Program-made: the position numbers and the translations under genes
Notes under the pieces: model-generated
The model's database searches: none
What the model was told of the DNA's origin: nothing
The model's input: only the letters and a program-made list of their open reading frames with translations
Origin: Streptomyces diacarni
GTDB taxonomy: Bacteria > Actinomycetota > Actinomycetes > Streptomycetales > Streptomycetaceae
Length of the DNA: 64,000 bases
Reading direction: 5' to 3'
Assembly (NCBI RefSeq): GCF_003323715.1
Contig: NZ_QOIN01000024.1
Coordinates: 1 to 64,000 of the forward strand
Shown here: positions 9,684 to 18,211 of the stretch, one piece after another
How the letters are laid out: each line of letters starts with the position of its first letter
Numbering within the stretch: the first letter of the stretch is position 1

Positions 9684-10895
9684 ATGCGGATCCTGTTCAT
9701 CCCGCTCGGCCTGTCGACGCACTACCTCCACCTGGTGCCCCTCGCCTGGGCGTGCCGATCGGCCGGCCACGAGGTGCGGATCGCCGGCCAGCAGCACGCG
9801 TTCGCGGCGATCGAGCAGTCCGGTATGACCGTCACCCCCGTCGGTGAGCGGTACGACTTCGTGGAGCACTGGAAGGAGGCGCTCACCGAACTCGGGCGGC
9901 TCATCGAGGCGACAGGCGGCCACCGGGCCGGCACCGAGCGCACGCCCGAGGAGCGCCGGCGGCTCGTCCAGCTCAGGAGCGACCCGTTCCTCAAGAGCGC
10001 CGAGGCCATGATCGAGGACCTGGTCCCGCTGGCACGGAGCTGGCAGCCCGACCTCATCGTCGCCGACCCGCTCGTCCTCGCCGCGCCCCTGCTGGCCAAG
10101 ACCGTCTCCGTACCGCTCGTGCACCACATGTGGGCGCCCGAGGTCAACGACAAGGTCGGTTTCGGCGGCGTACGCGGCGGCGGCCTCCCCTGGCCCGACG
10201 ACCTGCGGCGGCTCTTCGAGAGCTACGGCCTCCAGCCGCAGGACCGGTACTCGACCGCGGTCGTCGACCCCTGCCCCGACAGCCTCCAGGCCCCCGGCAT
10301 CCCCGGCCGGATGCCGATCCGCTACGTGCCCTACAACGGGCCCGGCACCGCGCCCGCGTGGCTCGCCGAGCCGCCCGCACGGCCGCGGGTCTGCGTCACA
10401 TGGGGATCGACGCACACCGAGATGGTCGGGACGCACAACTTCCTGGTGCCCGAGATCCTCGCGGGCCTGGAGAAGCTCGACGTCGAGACCGTCGTCGTGG
10501 TCCGTGGCGCCGACCGCGCACTCGTCGAGCCCGCCGCCTCCCCCGAGCGCGTGCGGATCGTCGAAGGGCTGCCCCTGCACGCGCTGCTGCCCACCTGTGA
10601 CGCGATCATCCACCAGTGCGGCTCCGGCACGATGCTGACGGCCGCGGCGCTGGGCGTCCCCCAGGTGCTGATGCCCACCACCGTGGACCGGGCGGAGATC
10701 TCCCGCATGGTGGCGGACACCGGGGCCGGCATCGTGGCCGACACCTCAGACACCGCGGCCGAGACCCTCCGGCCGGTCTTCGAGCACGCGCTCTCCGACA
10801 CCGCGGTGCGGGAGTCGGCCGACCGGCTGAGCCGTGAGATCGCCGCGCAGCCCTCACCGGCAGCGGTCGCCGCCTCCCTCGACAAGCTGCTCTGA
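9684..10895 (+). CDS. Macrolide-type glycosyltransferase (GT1), second copy
   Basis: Second deoxysugar transferase. 403 residues from ATG 9684 with AGGAGAG just upstream; N terminus MRILFIPLGLSTHYLHL. It is clearly paralogous to the enzyme at 5126-6349 (shared HYLHLVPLAWA, RYVPYNGPGTAPAWL, CVTWGSTHTEM patterns) but well diverged, with the donor-binding loop HQCGSGTMLTAAALGVPQVLMP instead of HGGGGTS. Separate acceptors (aglycone versus first sugar, or two hydroxyls) are plausible. It is followed after nine bases by the nucleotidylyltransferase gene. Confidence 0.93.
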   Translation: MRILFIPLGLSTHYLHLVPLAWACRSAGHEVRIAGQQHAFAAIEQSGMTVTPVGERYDFVEHWKEALTELGRLIEATGGHRAGTERTPEERRRLVQLRSDPFLKSAEAMIEDLVPLARSWQPDLIVADPLVLAAPLLAKTVSVPLVHHMWAPEVNDKVGFGGVRGGGLPWPDDLRRLFESYGLQPQDRYSTAVVDPCPDSLQAPGIPGRMPIRYVPYNGPGTAPAWLAEPPARPRVCVTWGSTHTEMVGTHNFLVPEILAGLEKLDVETVVVVRGADRALVEPAASPERVRIVEGLPLHALLPTCDAIIHQCGSGTMLTAAALGVPQVLMPTTVDRAEISRMVADTGAGIVADTSDTAAETLRPVFEHALSDTAVRESADRLSREIAAQPSPAAVAASLDKLL

Positions 10896-10904
10896 GAGGT
10901 GCAT

Positions 10905-11972
10905 GTGAAGGCCCTCGTGCTCTCCGGCGGCGCCGGCTCCAGGCTGCGCCCTTTCAGTCACACCACGCCCAAGCAACTCGTCCCCGTAGCGGGCAAACCC
11001 GTGCTCTTCCACGCCCTCGACGCACTCACCGCCGCAGGGATCGACGACATCGGCCTCATCGTCGGCGAGGCCGACGGACCGGTCAGCCGGGCGGTGCGCG
11101 AGCGGCCCGGGTTCGACGCCCGCGTCACCTGCATCGCCCAGGACGCGCCCCGGGGCCTGGCCCACTGCGTGCTGATCGCCCGCGACTTCCTCGGCGACGA
11201 CGACTTCACGATGTACCTCGGGGACAACATCTTCCAAGGAGGCATCACCGACACCCTCGACGCGTTCCGCGCCCGGCGCCCCACGGCACAGCTCGCCGTC
11301 AGGAAGGTCACCGACCCCGGCCAGTACGGGATCGCCGAACTCGACGCCGAAGGCCGCGTGATCGCGCTCCAGGAGAAGCCGGAGCACCCCCGCAGCGACC
11401 TGGCGATCACGGGCGCGTACGTGTTCACCTCCGAGATCCACGAGGCGGTGCGCGCCATCGGGCCCAGCGCCCGTGGCGAGCTGGAGATCACCGACGCCGT
11501 GCAGTGGCTCGTGAGCCGGGGCCGCACGGTCACCGCCCACCACTTCTCCCGTTATTGGGCGGACACCGGCACCCTCACCGATCTGCTGGCGTGCAACAAG
11601 GTGCTGCTCCAGGCGCTCACGCCCGCCGTCGGAGGATCCGTCGACGAACACAGTCGGCTGCTCGGCCCTGTGGTCGTCGAGGAAGGCGCCACGCTCCGGG
11701 CATCCGTCGTCGAAGGCCCGGCGATCATCGGCCGGCACAGCACACTCGTGAACTGCCGTGTGGGGCCGTACTCGGCCGTCGGCGCGCACTGCCGGATCGA
11801 GGCCTCGGACGTGGCGGACTCCGTCCTGCTCGACCGGTCCACCGTGCAGGGCGTGCACAAACTGCGGGGCTCGATCATCGGCAAGGCCGCGGACATCAGG
11901 CGGGACTCCACCGACCCGGGCTGCCACAAGCTGCTGGTCGGTGACGACTCCCGCGTCTTCGTGCCCGGGTGA
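10905..11972 (+). CDS. Glucose-1-phosphate thymidylyltransferase, long form
   Basis: Activates glucose-1-phosphate as dTDP-glucose, the entry step for the sugar branch. From GTG 10905 the protein is 355 residues, exactly the long RmlA/StrD form usual in antibiotic clusters, and GAGAGGT lies five bases upstream; a GTG six bases earlier is less well spaced. The signature MKALVLSGGAGSRLRPFSH with TPKQLVPVAGKPV binds the nucleotide and phosphate. The C-terminal left-handed beta-helix repeats (GPVVVEEGATL, EGPAIIGRHSTLVN) confirm the long form. The next pathway enzyme, dTDP-glucose 4,6-dehydratase, is absent from the window and must be encoded elsewhere. Confidence 0.95.
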   Translation: MKALVLSGGAGSRLRPFSHTTPKQLVPVAGKPVLFHALDALTAAGIDDIGLIVGEADGPVSRAVRERPGFDARVTCIAQDAPRGLAHCVLIARDFLGDDDFTMYLGDNIFQGGITDTLDAFRARRPTAQLAVRKVTDPGQYGIAELDAEGRVIALQEKPEHPRSDLAITGAYVFTSEIHEAVRAIGPSARGELEITDAVQWLVSRGRTVTAHHFSRYWADTGTLTDLLACNKVLLQALTPAVGGSVDEHSRLLGPVVVEEGATLRASVVEGPAIIGRHSTLVNCRVGPYSAVGAHCRIEASDVADSVLLDRSTVQGVHKLRGSIIGKAADIRRDSTDPGCHKLLVGDDSRVFVPG

Positions 11973-11976
11973 CCAC

Positions 11977-11996
11977 GCGCCGCCGGCCGGCGGCGC
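11977..11996. repeat. Perfect 20-bp GC palindrome
   Basis: A perfect palindrome of two 10-base arms lies four bases after the nucleotidylyltransferase stop, in the 150-base gap before the thioesterase gene. It could fold as an 8-bp stem with a CCGG loop and act as an attenuator or mRNA 3'-end stabiliser; no T tract follows. Confidence 0.45.
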
Positions 11997-12125
11997 CGAC
12001 CGGCCGCACAGGTCGGCGGCACAGGCCCGCGGCACAGGCACCGGGGCCGCGCCTGCGGCGGCCGCTGCGCTGTTGCCGCGCCCCCGACCGCACCACACCA
12101 CCACACGACTTCCACGGAGTACCGC

Positions 12126-12932
12126 ATGACAACGGCATCCGGCAGCCGGCCCCACCGCACCCCGGCCGACCTCAGAACCGATCTGTGGCTGCGCCGGCTG
12201 ACCCGCTCGGCGGACGCCCGTGCCCGGCTGGTCTGCCTCCCGCACGCCGGAGGGTCGGCGAACTTCTTCTTCCCGTTCGCGGACTCGCTGCCCGCCACGG
12301 TCGAGGCCTACGCCATCCAGTACCCGGGCCGCCAGGACAGGCGCACCGAACCGTGCCTGACCACCGTCGAGGAGCTGGCCGACGCCGTCTACCCGGTACT
12401 GCGCCAGGGCCTGCCCGGCCTCCCCCTCATCCTCCTCGGCCACAGCATGGGCGCGATCGTCGCCTTCGAGGTGGCCACGCGCATGGAAGCGTCGGGAACC
12501 GGATCGCCGCTCGGGCTGATCGCCTCCGGCCGCCGTGCGCCGTCCATCCACACCGTCGAGACGGTGCACCAGAGGGACGACGCGGGGCTGGTGGCCGAGA
12601 TCCGCCGGCTCAGCGGCACGGACGACGCGCTGCTCGACGACCCCGAGATCCGCGAGATGCTCCTGCCCGCCCTGCGGGCCGACTACAGGGCGATCGAAAC
12701 CTACCCGGGCCCCGCAGGGCCCCCGCTGAACTGCCCGGTCAGCGTCTTCGTCGGGGACGACGACCCGCGGGTGTCCCTCGACGAGGCGGACGCCTGGCGC
12801 CACCACACCCAGGGCGACTTCGCCCGCCACATCTTCCCGGGCGGCCACTTCTACCTGCGGGACAGCCCCCGGGAGTTCACCACGACGCTGACCCGCGAAC
12901 TGTCGCGGCTGTGCGGGTCCACCGCTCCGTGA
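12126..12932 (+). CDS. Type II thioesterase
   Basis: Editing hydrolase that frees PKS carrier proteins from stalled or wrong acyl groups. 268 residues from ATG 12126 with GGAG nine bases upstream. Alpha/beta-hydrolase fold: oxyanion segment CLPHAGGSANFFFPF, nucleophile elbow GHSMG, acid region VGDDDPRV and catalytic His in FPGGHFYL. It closes the plus-strand sugar operon and presumably serves the PKS starting at 4687. A second paralogue serving the other PKS is at 60981-61763. Confidence 0.94.
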   Translation: MTTASGSRPHRTPADLRTDLWLRRLTRSADARARLVCLPHAGGSANFFFPFADSLPATVEAYAIQYPGRQDRRTEPCLTTVEELADAVYPVLRQGLPGLPLILLGHSMGAIVAFEVATRMEASGTGSPLGLIASGRRAPSIHTVETVHQRDDAGLVAEIRRLSGTDDALLDDPEIREMLLPALRADYRAIETYPGPAGPPLNCPVSVFVGDDDPRVSLDEADAWRHHTQGDFARHIFPGGHFYLRDSPREFTTTLTRELSRLCGSTAP

Positions 12933-13161
12933 GGTACCCGGGGGCGCGGACGTGCCGCGTGCACACACGGCGTCGCTGACCGCGTGCGTACCGGTCGCTC
13001 CGCCGAGGAGGAGGCACCCGGTGCGTCGTCGGGAGCGGCTGGGCGGCCACGTCCACCGGGCCCCTCGCCCGTCGTCGGGAGCGGCCCCGCGGCGCGGGCG
13101 GAACACCAGCGTTCGGACCGCGCGGCGACGGGGCCGGTCACGGCGTAGGCGGTGGCGGCGA
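12933..13161. other. Convergent gap without a gene; contains a 21/22-bp direct repeat
   Basis: The gap between the convergent thioesterase and DedA genes. The only structure noted is a near-exact repeat (TCACGGCGTA followed by GGCGGTGGCGG, with one extra base in the second copy) at 13138-13158 and 13162-13183; the second copy spans the stop of the DedA gene. Confidence 0.4.
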
Positions 13162-13824
13162 TCACGGCGTACGGCGGTGGCGGGCGGTGCCACGCGAGCG
13201 CAGCCGGACCACGACGTAGCAGACCAGTGCGGCCACCACCAGGACCAGGACACCCTTGCTGACCACGCCGACGTAGTCCCCGACGGTGTCCCACTGCTCG
13301 CCGAGCCAGTAACCGGACATGACCAGTACGGCGTTCCACATCAGGCTGCCCAGGGCGGTCAGGATGAGAAAGGTCGGCAGTGGCATGCGCTCGACGCCCG
13401 CCGGCACGGAGATCAGACTGCGGAAGATCGGCACCATGCGGCCGAGGAGAACGGCCTTGGTGCCGTGCTTGGCAAACCACGCCTCCGTCCGCTCCAGGTC
13501 GGACGCCTTGACCAACGGCAGCCGCGCCCAGAGCGCGTGCATGCGCGCACGGCCGAACAGCCCGCCGATCCAGTAGAGGACCGTGGCACCCACCACGGAG
13601 CCGAGAGTGGTCCAGAACAGGGCCGCGAAGACAGTGACGACACCCTGCCCCGCGGCGAAGCCGGTCAGCGGCAGGATGATCTCGCTGGGCAGCGGCGGGA
13701 AGAGGTTCTCCAGAGCGACAGCGAGGCCGGCGCCGGGTGCCCCCATGGCATCCACCAGGTCGGCTGCCCAGCCGGCGATGCCGCCGGCTGGCTCCTGCGG
13801 CAACGCGAGGGTGACGTGGTCCAT
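13162..13824 (-). CDS. DedA family membrane protein
   Basis: Integral membrane protein of the DedA/SNARE-associated (VTT) family, members of which act in lipid scrambling and envelope homeostasis. 220 residues from ATG 13824. The family motifs are clear: ENLFPPLPSEIILPLTGFAA near the N terminus, the glycine-rich membrane segment GSVVGATVLYWIGGLFGR, and the FAKHGTKAVLLGRMVPIFRSL arginine motif. It is probably not part of the biosynthetic clusters; it separates the thioesterase from the following SDR/hydrolase group. Confidence 0.92.
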   Translation of the reverse strand: MDHVTLALPQEPAGGIAGWAADLVDAMGAPGAGLAVALENLFPPLPSEIILPLTGFAAGQGVVTVFAALFWTTLGSVVGATVLYWIGGLFGRARMHALWARLPLVKASDLERTEAWFAKHGTKAVLLGRMVPIFRSLISVPAGVERMPLPTFLILTALGSLMWNAVLVMSGYWLGEQWDTVGDYVGVVSKGVLVLVVAALVCYVVVRLRSRGTARHRRTP

Positions 13825-13940
13825 TCGAAGTCTCCAGGTACGAAGCGCTCGCCGCGGGCCGGTGCCGCGGTTCGATGACCACGCTAGAAATCGCGGCTCA
13901 GCACCGGCATGCGGAGAACCGTCGTGCGTGTACGGCTTCC

Positions 13941-13982
13941 CGCACCCGGGACCCTGCGGCTTTCCGCAGGGTCCCGGGTGCG
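13941..13982. terminator. Strong hairpin (19-bp perfect stem, 4-base loop)
   Basis: Arms 13941-13959 and 13964-13982 are exact reverse complements with loop CTTT. It lies 47 bases beyond the stop of the SDR gene in the minus direction and upstream of the DedA start, so it would stop transcription coming from the SDR. No U tract is evident on the minus strand, as is common in Streptomyces. Confidence 0.8.
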
Positions 13983-14028
13983 GGTCGGGGCCCGGCCCCC
14001 GGTACCCGGAGGCCGGCGTGTGGCGCCG

Positions 14029-15015
14029 TCAGGAGTCGAGCAGCCGCTCGCTCAGTTCCCAGAGCCGGAGGGCGTTTTGCGGGTCGAGCGAGTGTGACGC
14101 CGCGTCCGCCGGGATGCTGTCCGCCGTCAGCGGCCGATGCTCGTCGTCCAGCGGTGCCACATCGCTGTCCTTCAGGTAGACGCCGCCGATGTCGGCGAGA
14201 AGCGGGCTCACAGCGCCGAACACGACGGTCGCCGCGCCTTGCTGCACCGTCTTCTTCCCGACCGCCGGGTCGATGACCGGCCTGCCGTCCTCGTCGACGA
14301 GCCCGGCGGCGCGCAGCCCCTCCTTCCCGGCCCCGCTGTTGAGCGCCGTCCCCACCACCACGCCGGGATGGACCGCGTAACCGCGAATGCCGTCCTGTGC
14401 CCAGCGGCGGTCGAGCTCGACTGCGAAGAGGACGTTGGCGGCCTTCGACTGGGCGTACGCCGGCTGCGGAGCATAGTCACCGGAGTCGAAGTGCGGGTCG
14501 TCCCAGCGGATGCCGGAGAAACGGTGCGCGCCCGAGCTGACGTTGACCACCCGGGCGCCGTGGGCCGCTCGCAAAGCGGGCAGCAGGGCGCGGGTGAGCT
14601 GGAAGTGGCCGAGATGGTTGACCGCGAACTGCAACTCGTGTCCGCGCGCGTTCACTTCCCTCGTCTCGGGAGCCACCACCCCCGCGCAGTTGATGAGGAT
14701 GTGCAGGGGCCGTGCCGACTCGTTCCACCGGTCGCCGAACGCGGCGACCGAGGCGGGGTCGGCCAGGTCGAGCCGGCTGACCTCGACGCCGTCGATCCCG
14801 GCCACGGCCGCACCAGCCCGCTCCGGGCTGCGGGAACCGACGGTCACGGAGGCACCGCGTGCGGACAGGGCGCGGGTGACTTCGCGCCCGATGCCCGCGT
14901 GCCCAGCGGTGACGATGACGTTCTGGCCGCTCAGGTCCGTGCCGGCGAGAACCTCGTCGGCTGTCGACGCCGGTGTGAATCCGGACCCGAGGGGCTTTTG
15001 CTGAGGGTGTGTCAC
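14029..15015 (-). CDS. Short-chain dehydrogenase/reductase (retinol-dehydrogenase/WWOX-like)
   Basis: NAD(P)-dependent oxidoreductase of unknown substrate. 328 residues from GTG 15015, chosen because GAGAGGA precedes it at good spacing and the residues upstream do not resemble the family. Cofactor motif VTAGHAGIGREV (the canonical first G-x-G is partly altered, TAGHAGIG), NNAG-equivalent INCAGVV, and catalytic YAQSKAAN. It follows the hydrolase gene on the same strand and ends at the strong hairpin at 13941-13982. Likely co-regulated with the hydrolase by the neighbouring TetR protein rather than belonging to the polyketide pathway. Confidence 0.87.
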   Translation of the reverse strand: MTHPQQKPLGSGFTPASTADEVLAGTDLSGQNVIVTAGHAGIGREVTRALSARGASVTVGSRSPERAGAAVAGIDGVEVSRLDLADPASVAAFGDRWNESARPLHILINCAGVVAPETREVNARGHELQFAVNHLGHFQLTRALLPALRAAHGARVVNVSSGAHRFSGIRWDDPHFDSGDYAPQPAYAQSKAANVLFAVELDRRWAQDGIRGYAVHPGVVVGTALNSGAGKEGLRAAGLVDEDGRPVIDPAVGKKTVQQGAATVVFGAVSPLLADIGGVYLKDSDVAPLDDEHRPLTADSIPADAASHSLDPQNALRLWELSERLLDS

Positions 15016-15143
15016 GTGGTTTGTCCTCTCGTCAGGGGCAGCAGCCGCGAGGCGGCACCCGGGCCGTGCCGCGCCATGCCGTGCCGAGTACGCCTTGCCG
15101 ATGCCCGGGAGCACGCCTTGCCGGTGCGGGGAAGCGCTGCCGG

Positions 15144-16109
15144 CTACTTGGACTCGACGCGCCCGACCGCGTCAGGGCCCGTCGTCAGCCCGCTTCGGGC
15201 CCGCTGCCAGGCGCCCTCGTCACGGCCGAATCGCGCGCGCAGGTAGGCCGCGGTGAGCTGCGCGATCGCTGCGACGTGTGCCGGGTTCTCGTCCGACAGT
15301 TGCGCGCTCTCGGCCGCGTCGTACCCCTGTATTCCGCCGAGCAGATGCCCCGCGCCGAAGACGGTGAACAGGGTCTTGGCACCGGGGGCGAGGTGGTAGG
15401 GGTCGTGGTACCAGGCCGGGCCCATGTCCGTGAAGTGCCGGGGGTCGTCCTGGTCGCCGGCCACGACCAGCGCCGGCTGGGCCATCGTGGAGAAGTCGAC
15501 GGTGCGGAAGGGCCGCATCTGGTCGGCCATCGGCCCGTTGAGCGTGTCACCGCCCCGGCCGGGCGCGGCAAAAAGAATCCCCTCCTTGATGCGCGGTTCG
15601 AGGTAGCTCACCCGCTCCCCGGTGTCGGGGTCGGTGATCTCCGCCCCCAGCAGCACCTCAGCCGTGGCGCCGCCCAGGGAGTGTCCGGCGACCGCGATGT
15701 CCTCGCGGCTGAGGCGCCCGTCGAGCAGCGGCACGCTCTTCTCGACCTCGTCGAGGCGGTCGAGGATGTGGATCATGTCCTCGGCGCGCGAGCGCCAGAA
15801 CAGCGGTGCCCCGGGGGTGGTCTCCCACAGGTGGCCGAGTCGGCGGGAGCTGAGGTGGGTGGGCTGGATGACGACGAATCCGGCCGACGCCCAGCGCTGG
15901 GCGATCGGCATGTAGCCGTCCTCCGAGGAGAGGCTGAGGGAGCCCCCGTGACCGTGCGAGAGCAGGATGACGGGCAGGTCGTCCCCGGTCGCGGGCGCGG
16001 TGACCCGCAACGTCAGGTCCGCGGGGCGCCCGGGCACCCGGAGTACCAGGGGGCTGTAGGACAGGGTCGGGGCGGTGTCGCGGGCGGGTGAGGTGATCGA
16101 TGCGGGCAT
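15144..16109 (-). CDS. Alpha/beta hydrolase (PAF-acetylhydrolase/chlorophyllase-like)
   Basis: Probable carboxylesterase or lipase-like hydrolase. 321 residues from ATG 16109. Oxyanion-hole region LLSHGHGGSLSLSSEDG, nucleophile elbow AVAGHSLGGATAEV, acid in VVAGDQDDPRHF, and a late catalytic His (FGAGHLLGG). No signal peptide is evident, so it is likely cytoplasmic. It is transcribed divergently from the TetR gene across the operator-like inverted repeat at 16182-16226, a layout typical of substrate-inducible detoxification or catabolic genes. Confidence 0.88.
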   Translation of the reverse strand: MPASITSPARDTAPTLSYSPLVLRVPGRPADLTLRVTAPATGDDLPVILLSHGHGGSLSLSSEDGYMPIAQRWASAGFVVIQPTHLSSRRLGHLWETTPGAPLFWRSRAEDMIHILDRLDEVEKSVPLLDGRLSREDIAVAGHSLGGATAEVLLGAEITDPDTGERVSYLEPRIKEGILFAAPGRGGDTLNGPMADQMRPFRTVDFSTMAQPALVVAGDQDDPRHFTDMGPAWYHDPYHLAPGAKTLFTVFGAGHLLGGIQGYDAAESAQLSDENPAHVAAIAQLTAAYLRARFGRDEGAWQRARSGLTTGPDAVGRVESK

Positions 16110-16181
16110 GCTGCGTCGTTCCCTTCGATGTGCGGACGGTCCATGGAGGAGCACGGGGAGTGCCCGGTTGCCGCCACCGAC

Positions 16182-16226
16182 AACCGGAACAGTGCTCCAT
16201 TTACTTTACGGAGCACTGTTCCGGTT
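16182..16226. promoter_or_regulatory. Perfect 17-bp inverted repeat, probable TetR operator
   Basis: Arms AACCGGAACAGTGCTCC (16182-16198) and its exact reverse complement (16210-16226) are separated by 11 A/T-rich bases. A related imperfect palindrome, CGGAGTAATGTTCCG, follows at 16233-16247 and matches the right arm's core. The sites lie between the divergent hydrolase and TetR genes and upstream of the TetR SD, so binding would repress both. Confidence 0.85.
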
Positions 16227-16280
16227 CGCAAGCGGAGTAATGTTCCGCCTGGGTTCGCCCACAACGGGAAGGAGAGCGCG

Positions 16281-16880
16281 GTGCCCACCACAGAGGAGTC
16301 AGACGAGCGGCCGGCCCCCCGGCGCATGCGGGCCGACGCCCAGCGCAACCAGGAGAAACTGCTGGCCGCCGCGGCCGAGGTGTTCGCGAGCGCGGGCGTC
16401 GACGCACCGATCCGCCAGATCGCGGCCAAGGCGGGCATGGGCGTGGGAACGATCTACCGGCACTTCCCGACCCGCTCCGACCTCGTCGTGGCCGTCTTCC
16501 ACCACCAGATCGAGGAGTGCGCCCAAGCCGGACCGAGACTCCTCGCCGACGCCGACTCCCCGTTCGCCGCGCTGCACCGGTGGGTCGACCTGTTCGTCGA
16601 CCTCCTGGTCACCAAGCACGGCCTCGCCCAGGCACTGCAGTCGGACAGCAGCCGCTTCGCCCCTCTGCACGCCTACTTCCTCGACCGCCTGCTCCCCGTT
16701 GCCACGCAACTGCTCGACGCCGCAGCCGGGGCCGACGAGATCCGCTCCGGCACGCACCCCTACGAACTACTGCGGGGCATCGGCAACCTGTGCATCGGAC
16801 ACGACGACGACCCCCGCTACGCCCCCCGCCGACTGATCACGCTGCTGCTCCAGGGGCTACGGCGCCCAGGGCCGACCTGA
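16281..16880 (+). CDS. TetR family transcriptional regulator
   Basis: Ligand-responsive repressor. 199 residues from GTG 16281 with GGAAGGAGAG upstream. The N-terminal helix-turn-helix is textbook: FASAGVDAPIRQIAAKAGMG followed by VGTIYRHFPTRSDLV. The C-terminal ligand domain is not recognisable beyond the fold class (SBP/TetR C-like, with a LHRWVDLFVDLLVTKHGLAQ helix). Its likely targets are itself and the divergent hydrolase-SDR pair through the inverted repeats in the 171-base intergenic region. Confidence 0.93.
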   Translation: MPTTEESDERPAPRRMRADAQRNQEKLLAAAAEVFASAGVDAPIRQIAAKAGMGVGTIYRHFPTRSDLVVAVFHHQIEECAQAGPRLLADADSPFAALHRWVDLFVDLLVTKHGLAQALQSDSSRFAPLHAYFLDRLLPVATQLLDAAAGADEIRSGTHPYELLRGIGNLCIGHDDDPRYAPRRLITLLLQGLRRPGPT

Positions 16881-16895
16881 GCCCCCGACGCCGCC

Positions 16896-17400
16896 GTGAT
16901 CGCGGGCGCGGCCCGCACCATGCCGCACACCCTGCGCTCGCTGGAGCTCACCGAGGTGATGCGGCCCGAGGCCCCGCGCATGGCCGCCCGGCTGATCGAC
17001 GACATCTCCAACGCCCTCGATGAACAGACCGTCGTCGTCCCGGGCACCGGCACCCTCGATGTGGTCATGCCCTCGCCGGCCCGCTCGCTCGCCGCGGTCC
17101 ACGAACAGCGCCGGGCCCTGGAAAACCAGATCAAGGCCCTGCTGGAGGACCACCCTCTCCCCAAGGTCCTGACCTCGATGCCGGGGGGCGCGGTCAGGAC
17201 CGCCGCCGTACTGTTGGTCACCGTCGGCGACGGCACCGGCTTCCCCACCGCCGCCCTGTACGACCCCGCGCCACCGCATCAGCGGGCTCTTCGCCATGCT
17301 CCGCGACGGCACCTTCTACGAACCACGCACTCCCGAAGCGGCCGTCGCACGACCAACTCGGGCTTGACGCGGGACGTAGAAGCCCTCCACCCGGCCATTA
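16896..17400 (+). pseudogene. IS110-family transposase relic
   Basis: A decayed C-terminal part of an IS110-type (DEDD) transposase. The frame from 16896 reads LDEQTVVVPGTGTLDVVMPS and later HPLPKVLTSMPGGAVRTAAV, the conserved C-terminal region around the transposase's helix-hairpin-helix, then loses about 40-50 residues and shifts frame into LFAMLRDGTFYEPRTPEAAVA, the usual C terminus, followed by the element's typical right end (LTRDVEAL in another frame) near 17365. No upstream catalytic domain remains. It lies directly downstream of the TetR gene. Confidence 0.8.
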
Positions 17401-17499
17401 CCTCTGACGTAATCGACCACGCTCCCCTGCTGCGGCAGCGTGTCACATGTCAACGAGATCCCGACGAGGGTTCCGGCACCTAAGGCGCGAGGAGCAACC

Positions 17500-17943
17500 A
17501 TGGCCACCAAGTCCGCTGACCGCACCGCGAGTTCCGTCACCGATACCACCCGCCACGTCGTCCAGGAGTTCCTCGCCGCCCGGATGGCCGGGGACGTCGA
17601 GCGGCTCGTCGCGCTCTTCGCGGACGACGTCGACTGGCTACTCGCCGAGAACCCCGCCGTCCCGTGGATCCGGCCGCGCTCGGCCGGAGCCGAATGCGCC
17701 GCCCAGTTCACGGAGCTGGCCGAGCACACGGTGGCCGAGGACGCACGGGCCTCCGTCGACACGTTCCTCGTCGACGGCACCGACGCCGTCCTGATGGGGT
17801 ACCTCTCGGGGACCGTGCGCGCGACGGGGAAGTCCTTCGAGGGCCCCTTCGCGCTGCGCCTCACCGTCGAGGAGGGCCGGATCACCCGGCATCACCTCTA
17901 CGAGAACAGCGTATCGATCGCCGAGGCGTGCACCCCTTCCTGA
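17500..17943 (+). CDS. SnoaL-like / nuclear transport factor 2-fold protein
   Basis: Small alpha+beta-barrel protein, 147 residues from ATG 17500 with GCGAGGAG upstream. The family pattern is visible: an N-terminal helix (VVQEFLAARMAGDVERLVAL), FADDVDWLL, a WIRPRSAGAE-type insertion, then beta strands ending with ALRLTVEEGRITRHHLYENS. Members are polyketide cyclases, ketosteroid-isomerase-like enzymes or uncharacterised stress proteins; this one resembles the short DUF-type set rather than true polyketide cyclases. It is flanked on both sides by IS110 relics, so it may have been carried in or stranded by transposition. Confidence 0.85.
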   Translation: MATKSADRTASSVTDTTRHVVQEFLAARMAGDVERLVALFADDVDWLLAENPAVPWIRPRSAGAECAAQFTELAEHTVAEDARASVDTFLVDGTDAVLMGYLSGTVRATGKSFEGPFALRLTVEEGRITRHHLYENSVSIAEACTPS

Positions 17944-18089
17944 GTCCCGCCCCCCCCTCAGTTGCGACCTGGCTGGTGCCGGGGCAGGCCCTCGCGGAGA
18001 TGGTCCGCTCGCCGAGCGGGTGGCGTGGCGCGGTCTTCGGAAAGACCATGCCCGAGCCCCCTTCGCCTGGCCCGCCACCGCACCAGTGT

Positions 18090-18170
18090 GCTGCCGCGAT
18101 GCTCGGCGACAGCACCTTTTACGAACCCAAAACGCCGCGCGCCGCTTGACGAAAGACATAGAGGCCCCCC
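18090..18170 (+). pseudogene. Second IS110-family end relic
   Basis: About 80 bases matching the transposase C terminus and right end seen near 17300-17390: MLGDSTFYEPKTPRAA, a stop, then TGACGAAAGACATAGAGG, which parallels TGACGCGGGACGTAGAAG in the first relic. Only the end of the element survives. Confidence 0.75.
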
Positions 18171-18211
18171 GAGAGCCGCGAGTTCGACGTAGCCGGTCGG
18201 GTCGCAAGTCG

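Noticed and set aside
10854-13253. A 799-codon minus-strand frame across the nucleotidylyltransferase and thioesterase genes
   Set aside because: Shadow frame; the plus-strand genes here have clear motifs, lengths and ribosome binding sites.
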